Assembly: GCA_902802305.1 (NCBI GenBank)
Contig: CADCLG010000006.1
Location: forward strand, 62,001-126,000
From: an uncultured Spirochaetaceae bacterium
GTDB lineage: Bacteria; Spirochaetota; Spirochaetia; Treponematales; Treponemataceae
Direction: 5' to 3'
Length of the DNA stretch: 64,000 nucleotides
Under the pieces are notes generated by a model, which saw nothing but the letters and a program-made list of their open reading frames with translations, did not search any database and was not told the origin of the DNA. The translations under genes were made by a program, and so were the position numbers. This document shows positions 16,643 through 26,627 of this stretch, one piece after another (position 1 is the first letter of the stretch; each line of letters begins with the position of its first letter).

Positions 16643-17983
16643 ATGAATATAATTGTTGTTGGCAATGGTGGTCGTGAGCACACCATCTGCTGGAAATTAG
16701 CTCAGAGTTCAGTCGTAGACAAAATCATTGTAGTTCCTGGAAACGGAGGAACTGCTTATGAGTCTAAATGTGTAAATATTGATCCTAAAAAGTGTGACTA
16801 CATTAAAGATGATGAAAATGCTTATGTTCAGATTGCTAAGCATGAAAACTGTAGAATGGCAGTGATTGGTCCAGAAGATCCATTGGCAGATGGTTTGGCT
16901 GATGAGTTTTGGAAGGCCGATATTCCTTGTATTGGTCCTAAAAAAGCCGCTGCCCAGCTTGAAGCAAGTAAGGATTTATCTAAAAACTTCATGAAAAAAT
17001 ACGGGGTTGCCTGTGCTGCAAGCGAGACTTTTGTTAATAAAGATGCCGCTTGTGAGTATGTAAGGAAGCATGGCGCTCCTATTGTAATCAAAGCTGATGG
17101 TCTTGCTGCCGGTAAGGGGGTTGTAGTCGCTGCAACTGAAGAAGAAGCTTTGAATGCTATTACTGACTTAATGGAAGAAGGTCGGGTTGGTGCAGCTGGT
17201 AAAAAAGTTGTAATCGAAGAATATCTTGAAGGTGTAGAGATTTCTGTTCTGGCTGCTGTTTCTGTTACTCCTGAATTTGATGTAATTGGAAGTTCTGCTA
17301 TTATTCCATTCCTTCCTGCCCGTGACCACAAACGTCTTATGGACGGTGCAAAAGGTCCAAATACTGGTGGAATGGGTGCTGTTTGCCCTCTGGATGATGT
17401 TACTGATAAAATTATGGAACAGTTTGATAAGGATATTCTTCAGCCAACTTTGAATGGTCTTATTAAAGAACGCTTTGATTACCGTGGATTTATTTTCTTT
17501 GGTGTAATGCTTACAAAAACTGGTCCTAAACTTCTTGAATATAATGTTCGCCTTGGTGATCCTGAAACTCAAGCTGTATTACCTTTAATGGATTTTGACT
17601 TTGCTGCAATGTGTACATCAATTTTGAACGGTACCTTGAAGGATTTTAATTTCCAGTGGAAAAAAGGTTATCAGGTTGCTCCTGTTGTTGTTTCTGGTGG
17701 ATATCCTGCAAGCTACAAAAAAGGCTGCGAAATTACTATAAACGAACAGCTTCTTAAAGCAAGTGATGCAAAAGTATTTATTGCAGGTGCGGTTACTGGC
17801 CGTCGTGGTGGTGCAGATTTATTGACCAGCGGAGGTCGTGTATTGGCTTGTAGTGCTTTCGGAGCAACTTTCAAGGAAGCCTGGGCAAAAGCATATCAGG
17901 GTATTTCTGCAATTAAGTTTGAAAATGCTTTCTACCGCAAGGACATTGGTTTGCCTGGTGCGGCAGAAAGTGGAAAACTATAA
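16643..17983 (+). CDS. purD: Phosphoribosylamine-glycine ligase (GARS)
   Basis: 446 residues. It catalyses the second step of de novo purine synthesis, ATP-dependent ligation of glycine to phosphoribosylamine. It begins MNIIVVGNGGREHTICWKL, the N-terminal PurD signature. The ATP-grasp part contains KADGLAAGKGVVVA, VVIEEYLEGVEISVLA and RDHKRLMDGAKGPNTGGMGA, and the metal-site NVRLGDPETQAVLPLM. No other pur gene is adjacent. It ends 10 bp from the convergent glnN, leaving no room for separate terminators. Probably translated from a leaderless transcript. Confidence 0.96.
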   Translation: MNIIVVGNGGREHTICWKLAQSSVVDKIIVVPGNGGTAYESKCVNIDPKKCDYIKDDENAYVQIAKHENCRMAVIGPEDPLADGLADEFWKADIPCIGPKKAAAQLEASKDLSKNFMKKYGVACAASETFVNKDAACEYVRKHGAPIVIKADGLAAGKGVVVAATEEEALNAITDLMEEGRVGAAGKKVVIEEYLEGVEISVLAAVSVTPEFDVIGSSAIIPFLPARDHKRLMDGAKGPNTGGMGAVCPLDDVTDKIMEQFDKDILQPTLNGLIKERFDYRGFIFFGVMLTKTGPKLLEYNVRLGDPETQAVLPLMDFDFAAMCTSILNGTLKDFNFQWKKGYQVAPVVVSGGYPASYKKGCEITINEQLLKASDAKVFIAGAVTGRRGGADLLTSGGRVLACSAFGATFKEAWAKAYQGISAIKFENAFYRKDIGLPGAAESGKL

Positions 17984-17993
17984 TTATCAGGTG

Positions 17994-20084
17994 CTACTGA
18001 ACGCTGTATAATAAATCTTCGTAGTTTGGATAAGGTTTGTATTCATCGCCCAGGAGATTTTCAATCTGATCTGCAATAGAGCGGACTTCTTCCATGGCCG
18101 GGATTACAACCTTAGCATACGCGTGGGCACGTTTCATCAAATCTTCAATATGTCGGGTTTCTTCATGTTTTGCAGCAAGGGCGTCAGCATGATTTGATAA
18201 ATCATTTACAAGCGTATTCAGCTGCTCCATAAGCTTTAAGCCTGCATTGCACATAGTACAAACTCTCTGCATCTTAAACTCTGTGTCTGCTAAAACGTTG
18301 AGGTATTTGAAGGCTGCAGGAATTATATCCTTATGAACCATTTCCAGCATTGTGTTTGATTCAATGTTGATTACCTGGCAGTATTTTTCCAGCTTGATAT
18401 CGAAGTGGCTTTTCATTTCTTCAGGGGTGTAGATTCCCATGCGGGTGAAAAGCTTGATATTTTTTTCATCAAGATAATGTTCAATTGCTTTTGGCGTTGT
18501 GCGATAATTTTTTAATCCGCGGCGTTCAGCTTCTTCTATCCATTCCTGACCATAACCGTTTCCATTAAAGAGGATGCGCCAGTGCTTTGTGATTTCACGC
18601 TTAATGAGTTTTTGAAGATCTGCATCAAAATCCTTTGATTTCTCCAGTTCATCGGCAAAATCACACAAAGAGTTTGCAAGAATAGCGTTAAGAATTGTAT
18701 TTGGACCACTTATAGAAAGGGCACTTCCTACAGAACGGAACTCAAAGCGGTTTCCTGTAAAAGCAAATGGAGAAGTTCTGTTTCGGTCGGTAGAATCCTT
18801 TGGAATTGGTGGAAGAACATCAACTCCAATGGTCATTTTTCCTCGTTTTTTTCCGTCGTAAGCGGTACCGTTTTTGATTGCTTTAAGAACGGCATCAAGT
18901 TCATCACCAACAAAAACAGAAATGATTGCAGGTGGCGCTTCGTTTGCACCAAGTCGGTGGTCATTTCCTGCACTTGCAACAGAGTAGCGCAATAAATCCT
19001 GATTTTCATCAACTGCTTTAATAACGGCAGTCAAAAACAAAAGGAACTGAGCGTTGTCGCGTGGAGTTTTTCCAGGTGCAAAAAGATTTTCACCAAGGTC
19101 GGTAGCAATTGACCAGTTATTATGTTTACCGCTGCCGTTTACGCCTTCAAAAGGTTTTTCATGGAGCAGGCAGATAAGACCATGGCGGCGGGCAACTTTT
19201 TTCATTATTTCCATTGTAAGTTGATTCTGGTCAGCAGCAAGATTACTTGTTGTAAAAATTGGTGCCATTTCGTGCTGAGCAGGTGCAACTTCATTATGTT
19301 CAGTTTTTGAAAGAATGCCTAATTTCCAGAGTTCTGTATTAAGCTCTTCCATATATTTTATGACACGAGGTTTGATTGCCGCAAAGTACTGGTCATCCAT
19401 TTCCTGACCTTTTACAGGACGGGCGCCAAAAAGAGTTCGACCGCACATCTTTAAATCTTTGCGTTTCTGGTAAAGCTTTTCATCAATCAAAAAGTATTCC
19501 TGTTCAGGTCCCATTGTCGTTGTAACGTGTTTTGCGTCGTTGCCAAAAAGCTTAAGGATTCTTAAAGCCTGTTCGTTCAGACTTTCCATAGAACGCAAAA
19601 GAGGAGTTTTTTTATCAAGAGCTTCTCCGTTATAAGAACAGAAGGCTGTAGGTATACAAAGTGTATGATCTTTTATAAAAGGATAGGAAGTTGGGTCCCA
19701 GACTGTGTAACCGCGGGCTTCAAAAGTTGAACGTTTTCCACCATTCGGAAAAGAAGAAGCATCAGGTTCACCTTTAACTAATTCTTTTCCCGAAAAAGTC
19801 ATTATAACACGGCCATCCTGCATAGGAGTGATAAAAGAGTCGTGTTTTTCGGCGGTAATTCCAGTCAGTGGCTGAAACCAGTGTGTATAATGAGTTGCTC
19901 CCTTGGAAATAGCCCATACTTTCATTGCTTCTGCAATTTGATTTGCCGTCTCTAGGTTGAGCGGTGTACCATCATTGATTGTATGCTTCCAGGCTTCAAA
20001 AGTTTTTGCCGGCAAGGATGATTTCATCACCTGCTGATTAAATACCATGGAACCAAAAATCTCAGGAACATTAGTTTCTGCCAT
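17994..20084 (-). CDS. glnN: Glutamine synthetase type III (GlnN)
   Basis: 696 residues, the large size of the GSIII class, which forms dodecamers and assimilates ammonia into glutamine. Typical motifs are [18 protein letters not shown] near the start, [50 protein letters not shown] and [26 protein letters not shown] is common in Bacteroidetes, cyanobacteria, clostridia and treponemes. No glnB/amtB neighbour is present. A GAGG Shine-Dalgarno lies just upstream of the ATG. Confidence 0.96.
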   Translation of the reverse strand: MAETNVPEIFGSMVFNQQVMKSSLPAKTFEAWKHTINDGTPLNLETANQIAEAMKVWAISKGATHYTHWFQPLTGITAEKHDSFITPMQDGRVIMTFSGKELVKGEPDASSFPNGGKRSTFEARGYTVWDPTSYPFIKDHTLCIPTAFCSYNGEALDKKTPLLRSMESLNEQALRILKLFGNDAKHVTTTMGPEQEYFLIDEKLYQKRKDLKMCGRTLFGARPVKGQEMDDQYFAAIKPRVIKYMEELNTELWKLGILSKTEHNEVAPAQHEMAPIFTTSNLAADQNQLTMEIMKKVARRHGLICLLHEKPFEGVNGSGKHNNWSIATDLGENLFAPGKTPRDNAQFLLFLTAVIKAVDENQDLLRYSVASAGNDHRLGANEAPPAIISVFVGDELDAVLKAIKNGTAYDGKKRGKMTIGVDVLPPIPKDSTDRNRTSPFAFTGNRFEFRSVGSALSISGPNTILNAILANSLCDFADELEKSKDFDADLQKLIKREITKHWRILFNGNGYGQEWIEEAERRGLKNYRTTPKAIEHYLDEKNIKLFTRMGIYTPEEMKSHFDIKLEKYCQVINIESNTMLEMVHKDIIPAAFKYLNVLADTEFKMQRVCTMCNAGLKLMEQLNTLVNDLSNHADALAAKHEETRHIEDLMKRAHAYAKVVIPAMEEVRSIADQIENLLGDEYKPYPNYEDLLYSVQ

Positions 20085-20181
20085 AAAATAACCTCGCAGT
20101 ATAAATACAATTTATATGGGATATTTATACTGAATTTTTGAGTTAAAATCAATTAATTTGTTATATTTTTGACTGTTCCGG

Positions 20182-22428
20182 CTAGTTTGTTGTTCCTAAA
20201 GATTCCAGAGACTGCTGTAGTGGGCTGGTATCTATTTTGGGACTATGTACTGAAAACCAGGATTTTATGCTTTTCCAAATAGCAGGAAGTCCGCCTTCAA
20301 CTTTGAACTGTAGAAAAACCAGCAGGGCAATAAGCAGAACAACTATAGTCCAGATTATAATGCGCTTTACCGGTGATTTTTTTTCTGCAAAAGGATCAAT
20401 CGAAGTCAAAAATGCTGTTGCAGGTCTTTTTGGAAGATGTGTCAGAGAAGCACCCAATTTTGTAGTGATTTTTACATTTCCATTGACAGCCCAGCCAGAA
20501 GCATCCAGTACAGGAGCAATATTTCTTTGTCGTAGTTTTAACCAGGCCAAAATCATTGACGGCAGAGAAATTATAAGCATAAGACCAATTAAAAAGAGGA
20601 ATGGCATGTACCATTTTTGAGTTATAATTCCAATTACGCTTCCAATAACAGTGGCAAAACCAGAAATTGCAACACCCAAAGCGGCAATAGTTCCCACATC
20701 AAAAAGATTTTTCTTGCTTTTATCTGTTGGAGTAAGCGAAGACGGGTGATTTATAGTTTCTGACATTTTTGTAGCAACTTGATTTTCGGCTTCGGCAGCA
20801 CGTTTTGCGATTCTTTCCTGAATAAGTCGCAAAAGTTTTTTGTAAGGACTCCAGAAGGCTTGTCTGATGCTTACCGGATTTTCGATAATTTTGACGATAG
20901 TTGCATCCCAGTCGACGCCATCTCTGTCGTAGAAAACGCCGTTTCTACCGATTATGATGTTGTCAGTGTTGCCGGCACTTATAAGGGCTGCAATCTGCAT
21001 TTTTTCGCCGGTTTCCTGTTTTGTACAATCACAATAAATCAAGAAGCATTGTGATAGGGCTGCCATGGTTCCGTGCTTGGCTGAATCAAGAACCTTAAAA
21101 CATAAGTCGCAGGAACGTCCGTCTATAAATAAAGTTCCGCATTGGAAAATAGCAGATTCATTGAGAGCGTAGAATTTTTCAAAAGACACAAAATTGCGGA
21201 GAAGTTCAACAAAATCGCGGCGGAAGAGAAGCATCTTCTTTAATTCGATTGTTGCCAGTGCAATTGGCGGATGTTTTTCTTCTTCATCAAGATATGCGGA
21301 CAGTTTTTCTTTTGCATCAGAATTGAGGATTTCGGTGATTTTATCCAGCCCAAGAGAAGAAATAGGACTTTCTGGCATAGATTTGCTCCAGTTAAGATAA
21401 GGCTCAAAAAGTCCTGCAAGTTTACGCCAGTTTTCTTCGCTGAGACTTGCAATCTCTTTTTTAAAAAGCGGGAAAATCACGTTTTTCTTAAAGTTGTTTA
21501 TGTCTTCCTGCCAGGCTGGATTTATTGTATTGTCCAGTGGCAGCGGCTTTTCGGCCTGGCATGTTGCTAGCGGAAGATTTGCAAGAACTTCAAGTGGCAG
21601 AAGATTTCCGTTTTCGTCCACAAATTTTGATTCAATCTGCTTTTGAAGAATTTCCTCGGCATCTTTATCAAATTTCAAAAGGGAACAGCGAAGATAATAA
21701 TCATTGATTTTATCCCGAACTTTTACAAAAGCGGCTGCAGCACTGTCTGTGTTCTCTTTTAGAAAGAAGATTTTAGAATCATCCTTTGCGGCATCTTCTC
21801 TCCATTCTTTTACTTGCTGAATTTGTTCAAAGAAACTATTAAATTGTTCCCGATTAATGCCTTTTACACCACTGATATCGTTTGAACCACCGGTAGTTTC
21901 TATCATTTTCTTTACAATATCAGCAAGATATTCCTCTTTTACACATTCTGCAGGAAGAATACCGTCTCCATTTACAATTCCCGGAGAAAAAAGTTTTTCG
22001 TTTACGCAGATGTCAGCAAGGGAGATTTCAGTTGCATCAGCTTTACCTAATATTTCCAAAACTGATTTAGCAGAGTCTACAGGAGAATGACCACAGGCAA
22101 AAGGAGTATCGCCCAGTGCATCCAGAGGAATTGAATCTCCTGCTTCCATGATAACTTCTGGTTTTGCAAAATATTTTTTTATATATTCAACGCCTTCGAT
22201 AATTTCTGGAATTCGTACACGGCCGTTTTTATCAGTATCAAGCAGAGAAAGGGTTTCTTCACTAAACTCAAGACCTTTTACAGGGCAGGCAAGAGCTGTC
22301 CAGTTTTTTGGGTCCAGCTTATCAATATTTAAAACATCTTCGATTGTGTTAATTTGTACCTGAATCAATCCGCCTTTTTGAATGTAGTGCCATTCGTGTT
22401 CAGTCTTATCTTGGATTATTTTTTTCAT
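20182..22428 (-). CDS. Large EF-hand-containing membrane protein, unknown function
   Basis: 748 residues; I do not recognise a characterised family. Residues 64-75 (DTDKNGRVRIPE) form a textbook EF-hand loop with all five acidic/asparagine ligands and the glycine at position 6, so calcium binding is likely. A long soluble region follows, about residues 80-590, with a DGRSCDLCFKV segment in its second half. Then come two adjacent membrane segments (GTIAALGVAISGFATVIG and MPFLFLIGLMLIISLPSMIL) and a third near the C-terminus (IIIWTIVVLLIALLVFLQF). No signal peptide is seen, so the large N-terminal part is probably cytoplasmic. It is transcribed alone. Confidence 0.7.
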   Translation of the reverse strand: MKKIIQDKTEHEWHYIQKGGLIQVQINTIEDVLNIDKLDPKNWTALACPVKGLEFSEETLSLLDTDKNGRVRIPEIIEGVEYIKKYFAKPEVIMEAGDSIPLDALGDTPFACGHSPVDSAKSVLEILGKADATEISLADICVNEKLFSPGIVNGDGILPAECVKEEYLADIVKKMIETTGGSNDISGVKGINREQFNSFFEQIQQVKEWREDAAKDDSKIFFLKENTDSAAAAFVKVRDKINDYYLRCSLLKFDKDAEEILQKQIESKFVDENGNLLPLEVLANLPLATCQAEKPLPLDNTINPAWQEDINNFKKNVIFPLFKKEIASLSEENWRKLAGLFEPYLNWSKSMPESPISSLGLDKITEILNSDAKEKLSAYLDEEEKHPPIALATIELKKMLLFRRDFVELLRNFVSFEKFYALNESAIFQCGTLFIDGRSCDLCFKVLDSAKHGTMAALSQCFLIYCDCTKQETGEKMQIAALISAGNTDNIIIGRNGVFYDRDGVDWDATIVKIIENPVSIRQAFWSPYKKLLRLIQERIAKRAAEAENQVATKMSETINHPSSLTPTDKSKKNLFDVGTIAALGVAISGFATVIGSVIGIITQKWYMPFLFLIGLMLIISLPSMILAWLKLRQRNIAPVLDASGWAVNGNVKITTKLGASLTHLPKRPATAFLTSIDPFAEKKSPVKRIIIWTIVVLLIALLVFLQFKVEGGLPAIWKSIKSWFSVHSPKIDTSPLQQSLESLGTTN

Positions 22429-22615
22429 ATAAAAACCTCTTGATTTGTTTTGAACTTTAATTTTAGCACAAAAAAAATGAATAGTAAAAATGTATTTTCT
22501 GTAAATTTTTTTGATTTTTTTTAATTGTTTCTATAATATGCTATTGTTAAACTGGCAATTTAGTCTTAAAATTGTAATGTTATAGTTTTAAAATGTGATA
22601 TTGGAGGAAATTATC

Positions 22616-23860
22616 ATGAAAAAAACATTAACTACTGCAATTGTTATCATGCTTGCTGCAGCTCTTTTTGTTTCCTGTAAAAAAAAGGAAGCTCCAGCTG
22701 CAAATACAGTACAGGCAGAAACAAGTTCTAACAAAACATTCCACATTGGTATTGTTACCGGTACAGTTTCTCAGTCAGAAGATGATCTTCGTGGTGCTGA
22801 AGAACTTATTAAACGTTATGGAAAAGTAAGTGAAGGCGGAATGATTCAGCACATTACTTATCCAGATGATTTTATGTCTCAGCAGGAAACAACAATTTCT
22901 CAGATTGTAGCCCTTGCAGATGACCCACTTATGAAAGCAATCGTTGTAAATCAGGCAGTTCCTGGAACAACAGAAGCCTTCAAACGTGTAAAGGAAAAGA
23001 GAAACGATATTCTTTGTTTCGCTGGTGAACCACATGAAGATCCAGGTGTAATTCAGACAACAGCAGATCTCGCTGTAAACTCTGACTTTATCTCACGTGG
23101 ATATACAATCATTTGGGCTGCAAAACAGATGGGTGCAAAATCTTTCGTACACATTTCTTTCCCACGCCATATGTCTTATGAAACACTTGGTCTTCGCCGA
23201 AAGATTATGGAAGAAGCTTGTAAAGACCTTGGTCTTGAATTTGCATTCGAAACTGCTCCAGACCCAACTTCAGATGTAGGTGTTGCAGGTGCACAGCAGT
23301 TCATTCTTGAAAAAGTTCCACAGTGGATTCAGAAATACGGAAAAGACACTGCTTTCTTCTGTACAAACGATGCTCATACAGAACCTCTCCTTAAACAGCT
23401 TGCTGCTTATGGTGGAATGTTTGTAGAAGCAGACCTTCCTTCTCCACTTATGGGATATCCTGGAGCCTTTGGTATCGATCTTACCGCTGAAGCTGGAGAT
23501 TTCCAGAGAATTTTAAGCAAGGTTGAAAAGGTTGTTGTAGAAAAAGCTGGTTCTGGAAAATTCGGAACCTGGGCTTACTCTTATGGATTCTCTGTATCAG
23601 CTGGTCTTGGTGAATATGCAAAACGCATTATCGAAGGAAAAGCTTCTCTCAGCAAGATTAGTGATTTCTATGCTGCTTTAGGTGAGTTTACACCAGGAGC
23701 AAAATGGAATGGTGGAAGTTACATTGATGCTAATACAGGTGTTCGTGCTAAGAATCACGTTCTTATCTACATGGATACTTATATTATGGGTCAGGGCTAT
23801 CTGCCAACAACATCAGTTGAAGTACCAGAGAAGTATTTCAATATTAAATTTACTGATTAG
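22616..23860 (+). CDS. DUF3798 family lipoprotein, probable ABC substrate-binding protein
   Basis: About 414 residues. A lipoprotein signal peptide is evident (MKKTLTTAIVIMLAAALFVSC, cysteine at about residue 21), followed by a Lys/Ala-rich linker and a periplasmic-binding-type fold beginning HIGIVTGTVSQSEDDLRGAEEL. GGAGG directly upstream supports the ATG at 22616; seven codons of extension in the same frame are rejected. DUF3798 proteins typically precede sugar/nucleoside-type ABC importer genes, as here. The ligand is unknown. A hairpin terminator separates it from the ATPase gene, which would keep the receptor more abundant than the membrane parts. Confidence 0.85.
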   Translation: MKKTLTTAIVIMLAAALFVSCKKKEAPAANTVQAETSSNKTFHIGIVTGTVSQSEDDLRGAEELIKRYGKVSEGGMIQHITYPDDFMSQQETTISQIVALADDPLMKAIVVNQAVPGTTEAFKRVKEKRNDILCFAGEPHEDPGVIQTTADLAVNSDFISRGYTIIWAAKQMGAKSFVHISFPRHMSYETLGLRRKIMEEACKDLGLEFAFETAPDPTSDVGVAGAQQFILEKVPQWIQKYGKDTAFFCTNDAHTEPLLKQLAAYGGMFVEADLPSPLMGYPGAFGIDLTAEAGDFQRILSKVEKVVVEKAGSGKFGTWAYSYGFSVSAGLGEYAKRIIEGKASLSKISDFYAALGEFTPGAKWNGGSYIDANTGVRAKNHVLIYMDTYIMGQGYLPTTSVEVPEKYFNIKFTD

Positions 23861-23888
23861 TACGGATTTTAAGCGTACTTAAATAAAG

Positions 23889-23933
23889 GAAGGGTTGATA
23901 CTGCTCTTAAAAAGTAGCTATCGCCCTTCTTTT
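23889..23933 (+). terminator. Intra-operon terminator/attenuator
   Basis: GAAGGG (23889-23894) pairs with CCCTTC (23924-23929), with further inner pairing (GATA/TATC), followed by TTTTT. It lies between the receptor gene and the ATPase gene and probably allows partial read-through. Confidence 0.7.
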
Positions 23934-23958
23934 TATGTGTATAGAAAAGAAAATAATT

Positions 23959-25545
23959 ATGGAAGAAACATCCTTACTTGAATTACAAAATATTACCAAA
24001 GATTTCTCAGGGACGGTTGTTCTTGAAGATGTCAGCTTTTCACTAAAAAAAGGCGAAATCCTTGGCTTAGTTGGAGAAAACGGAGCTGGTAAAACAACTC
24101 TTATGAGCATTCTTTTTGGAATGCCGGTGATTGCCGAAACAGGTGGTTTTGGCGGAAAAATTATACTAAATGGGGAAGAAGTTCATTTTACTTCACCTTT
24201 TGATGCTCTTGATGCTGGAATTGGCATGGTTCATCAGGAGTTTTCCCTTATTCCTGGTTTTACAACAACAGAAAATATCATGCTTAACCGGGAAATTACA
24301 AAAAATAACATACTTGCGGACATTTTTGGACCAAGGCTTTGCACTCTTAATCGTGCTGAAATGAAAAAAAGTGCGGAAGAATCTGTTGCAAAACTGGGTG
24401 TTGAAATAGATAGTGAAACAAAAATAGCAGAAATGCCGGTTGGTCACAAACAATTTGTTGAAATTGCGCGAGAAATAAGTCGTGAAAAAGTAAAGCTTCT
24501 TGTTCTTGATGAGCCGACAGCGGTTCTTACAGAATCAGAAGCAGAAATCCTTCTTAGTGCAATAAAAAAACTTGCGGCTTCAGGAATATCAATTATCTTT
24601 ATTTCCCATCGTTTGCGTGAAGTAACCGAAATCTGTGACCGTGTTGTAACTCTTCGTGATGGAAAATCAATTCGCGATGTTGCCACAAAAGACACAAATA
24701 TAAACGAAATTGCAGAATCTCTTGTAGGACGTGAGATTTCAAAAACAACAAAAGCAGAAGCACGTTCTATAACCACTCCAGAAGTTTTCTCTGTAGAACA
24801 TCTTTGGGTAGATATGCCGGGTGAAACAGTCAGAGATGTAAACTTTACGGTTCGTGAAGGTGAGATTTTTGGTATTGCCGGACTTGCTGGTCAGGGTAAA
24901 ATTGGTATTCCAAATGGAATAATGGGATTATATCCTTCCGGCGGAAAAGTTACCTTCAAAGATAAAGAAATCGAACTCAACAATCCTAGAGCTGCTCTTG
25001 ACTCTAAACTGGCCTTTGTTTCTGAAGATAGACGTGGAGTAGGACTTTTGCTTGATGAAAGCCTTGACTGGAATATTGCATTTACTGCCATGCAAAGCAA
25101 AAATATGTTCCTTAAATCTTACCTTGGCGGCCTGATAAAACTTAGAAATGACAAAGAAATGAAAGAAGCCGCGCAAAGATACATTGACCTTCTTTCAATA
25201 AAATGTAATGGACCGGAACAAAAAGCCCGTGAGCTTTCCGGCGGAAATCAGCAGAAGGTTTGTCTTGCAAAAGCCTTTTGTCTTGAACCAGAACTTTTAT
25301 TTGTTTCTGAGCCGACTCGTGGTATTGATGTTGGCGCAAAGCAGATTGTTCTTGACGTCCTAAAAGAGAGAAATAAAAGTCAGGGCACTACAATTGTAAT
25401 GGTTTCCAGTGAGCTGGAAGAATTACGTTCAATTTGTGATAGAATTGCAGTTGTATGCCATGGAAAAATAGCAGGTATTCTTTCTCCAGATGCAAATCCA
25501 ACAGAGTTTGCCCTTTATATGTCTGGGGAGAAAGGAGAAGTGTGA
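23959..25545 (+). CDS. ABC importer double ATPase (RbsA/MglA-type)
   Basis: About 528 residues with two nucleotide-binding halves, as in sugar and nucleoside importers of the RbsA/MglA/BmpA-associated kind. Half 1 has Walker A GENGAGKTT, a divergent signature (PVGHKQFVEIAREIS) and Walker B LLVLDEPTAVLT. Half 2 has a degenerate Walker A region (GLAGQGKIG), a full LSGGNQQKVCLAKA signature and LLFVSEPTRGIDVG in place of the usual Walker B. Asymmetric halves are usual in this family. The ATG at 23959 is preferred; an in-frame ATG at 23935 lies in the tail of the terminator. TGATG overlap couples it to the first permease. Confidence 0.9.
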   Translation: MEETSLLELQNITKDFSGTVVLEDVSFSLKKGEILGLVGENGAGKTTLMSILFGMPVIAETGGFGGKIILNGEEVHFTSPFDALDAGIGMVHQEFSLIPGFTTTENIMLNREITKNNILADIFGPRLCTLNRAEMKKSAEESVAKLGVEIDSETKIAEMPVGHKQFVEIAREISREKVKLLVLDEPTAVLTESEAEILLSAIKKLAASGISIIFISHRLREVTEICDRVVTLRDGKSIRDVATKDTNINEIAESLVGREISKTTKAEARSITTPEVFSVEHLWVDMPGETVRDVNFTVREGEIFGIAGLAGQGKIGIPNGIMGLYPSGGKVTFKDKEIELNNPRAALDSKLAFVSEDRRGVGLLLDESLDWNIAFTAMQSKNMFLKSYLGGLIKLRNDKEMKEAAQRYIDLLSIKCNGPEQKARELSGGNQQKVCLAKAFCLEPELLFVSEPTRGIDVGAKQIVLDVLKERNKSQGTTIVMVSSELEELRSICDRIAVVCHGKIAGILSPDANPTEFALYMSGEKGEV

Positions 25546-26627
25546 TGAGCGATTCAATTTCAATAGAAAAAGAAAACAAATTTATAACAAAATGCAGGGA
25601 ACTTATAAAAAACTTTGGCTGGCCCCGCATTATAATTGCATTATTTCTTCTAGTGCTTTTTATAATTGCCCCCTTTGTTAAGGTAAGCATTGCCGCTTCC
25701 ATTTCGGATATTTTCAACCGATTTGGCATGAATGCTCTTCTTGTTTTAGCAATGGTTCCTATGATTCAGTCGGGTTGCGGACTTAATTTTGGCCTTTCTC
25801 TTGGAGTAATTGCCGGTCTTTTAGGTTCTACAATTTCAATGCAGATAGGACTTACAAGCTGGGGCGGAATCTTTGGCGCAATGCTGATTTCCATTCCTTT
25901 TGCTGTCCTTTTTGGATGGTTGTACGGCTTACTTTTGAACCGCGTAAAAGGCGAAGAAATGACTATTGCAATGTATGTAGGATTTGCAATGGTTATGCTT
26001 ATGTCTATCTTGTGGCTGATTCTCCCTTACTCAAGTGAAAACATGGTTTGGGGATATGCTGGAAAAGGTTTGCGAACTACAATCACACTGGACGGTTACT
26101 GGAATAAGCAGCTAAGCAATTTCCTTGCAATAAAGATTGGTCAAAACTTTACCTTCCCAACAGGAATGATTTTGTTTATTGCAATCTGCTGTTTTATAAT
26201 GTGGACTTTTATGAGAAGCAAAACAGGAACGGCAATGACAGCGGTAGGTTCAAATCCTGATTATGCACGTTCGAGCGGTGTAAATATCAACAAAATGCGC
26301 ACAATGAGCATTATTATTTCTACAATCTTTGGCGCACTTGGTATTCTTGTTTATCAGCAGAGCTTTGGATTTATTCAGTTGTATGGCGCACCACTTTATA
26401 TGGCCTTTCCAGCTGTAGCGGCAATCCTTATTGGTGGTGCTTCTATAAACAAGGCTTCTATTCTTAATGTAATAATAGGAACAATTTTATTCCAGGGTAT
26501 TCTTACAATGACACCATCTGTTATAAACAGTATTTTACAAACAGATATGTCAGAAGTTATTCGTATTGTAATTTCAAACGGAATGATACTTTACGCGCTT
26601 ACACGCAAAACAGGAGCAAAAAAATGA
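25545..26627 (+). CDS. ABC importer permease 1 (BPD_transp_2 type)
   Basis: About 360 residues, highly hydrophobic, with roughly eight or more membrane segments (for example IIIALFLLVLFIIAPFV and MNALLVLAMVPMIQSG). The cytoplasmic coupling segment TAMTAVGSNPDYARSSGVNINKMR is typical of permeases for sugars and nucleosides. The start at 25545 follows AAAGGAG and overlaps the ATPase stop by one base. It forms the translocation pore with the next gene product. Confidence 0.88.
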   Translation: MSDSISIEKENKFITKCRELIKNFGWPRIIIALFLLVLFIIAPFVKVSIAASISDIFNRFGMNALLVLAMVPMIQSGCGLNFGLSLGVIAGLLGSTISMQIGLTSWGGIFGAMLISIPFAVLFGWLYGLLLNRVKGEEMTIAMYVGFAMVMLMSILWLILPYSSENMVWGYAGKGLRTTITLDGYWNKQLSNFLAIKIGQNFTFPTGMILFIAICCFIMWTFMRSKTGTAMTAVGSNPDYARSSGVNINKMRTMSIIISTIFGALGILVYQQSFGFIQLYGAPLYMAFPAVAAILIGGASINKASILNVIIGTILFQGILTMTPSVINSILQTDMSEVIRIVISNGMILYALTRKTGAKK

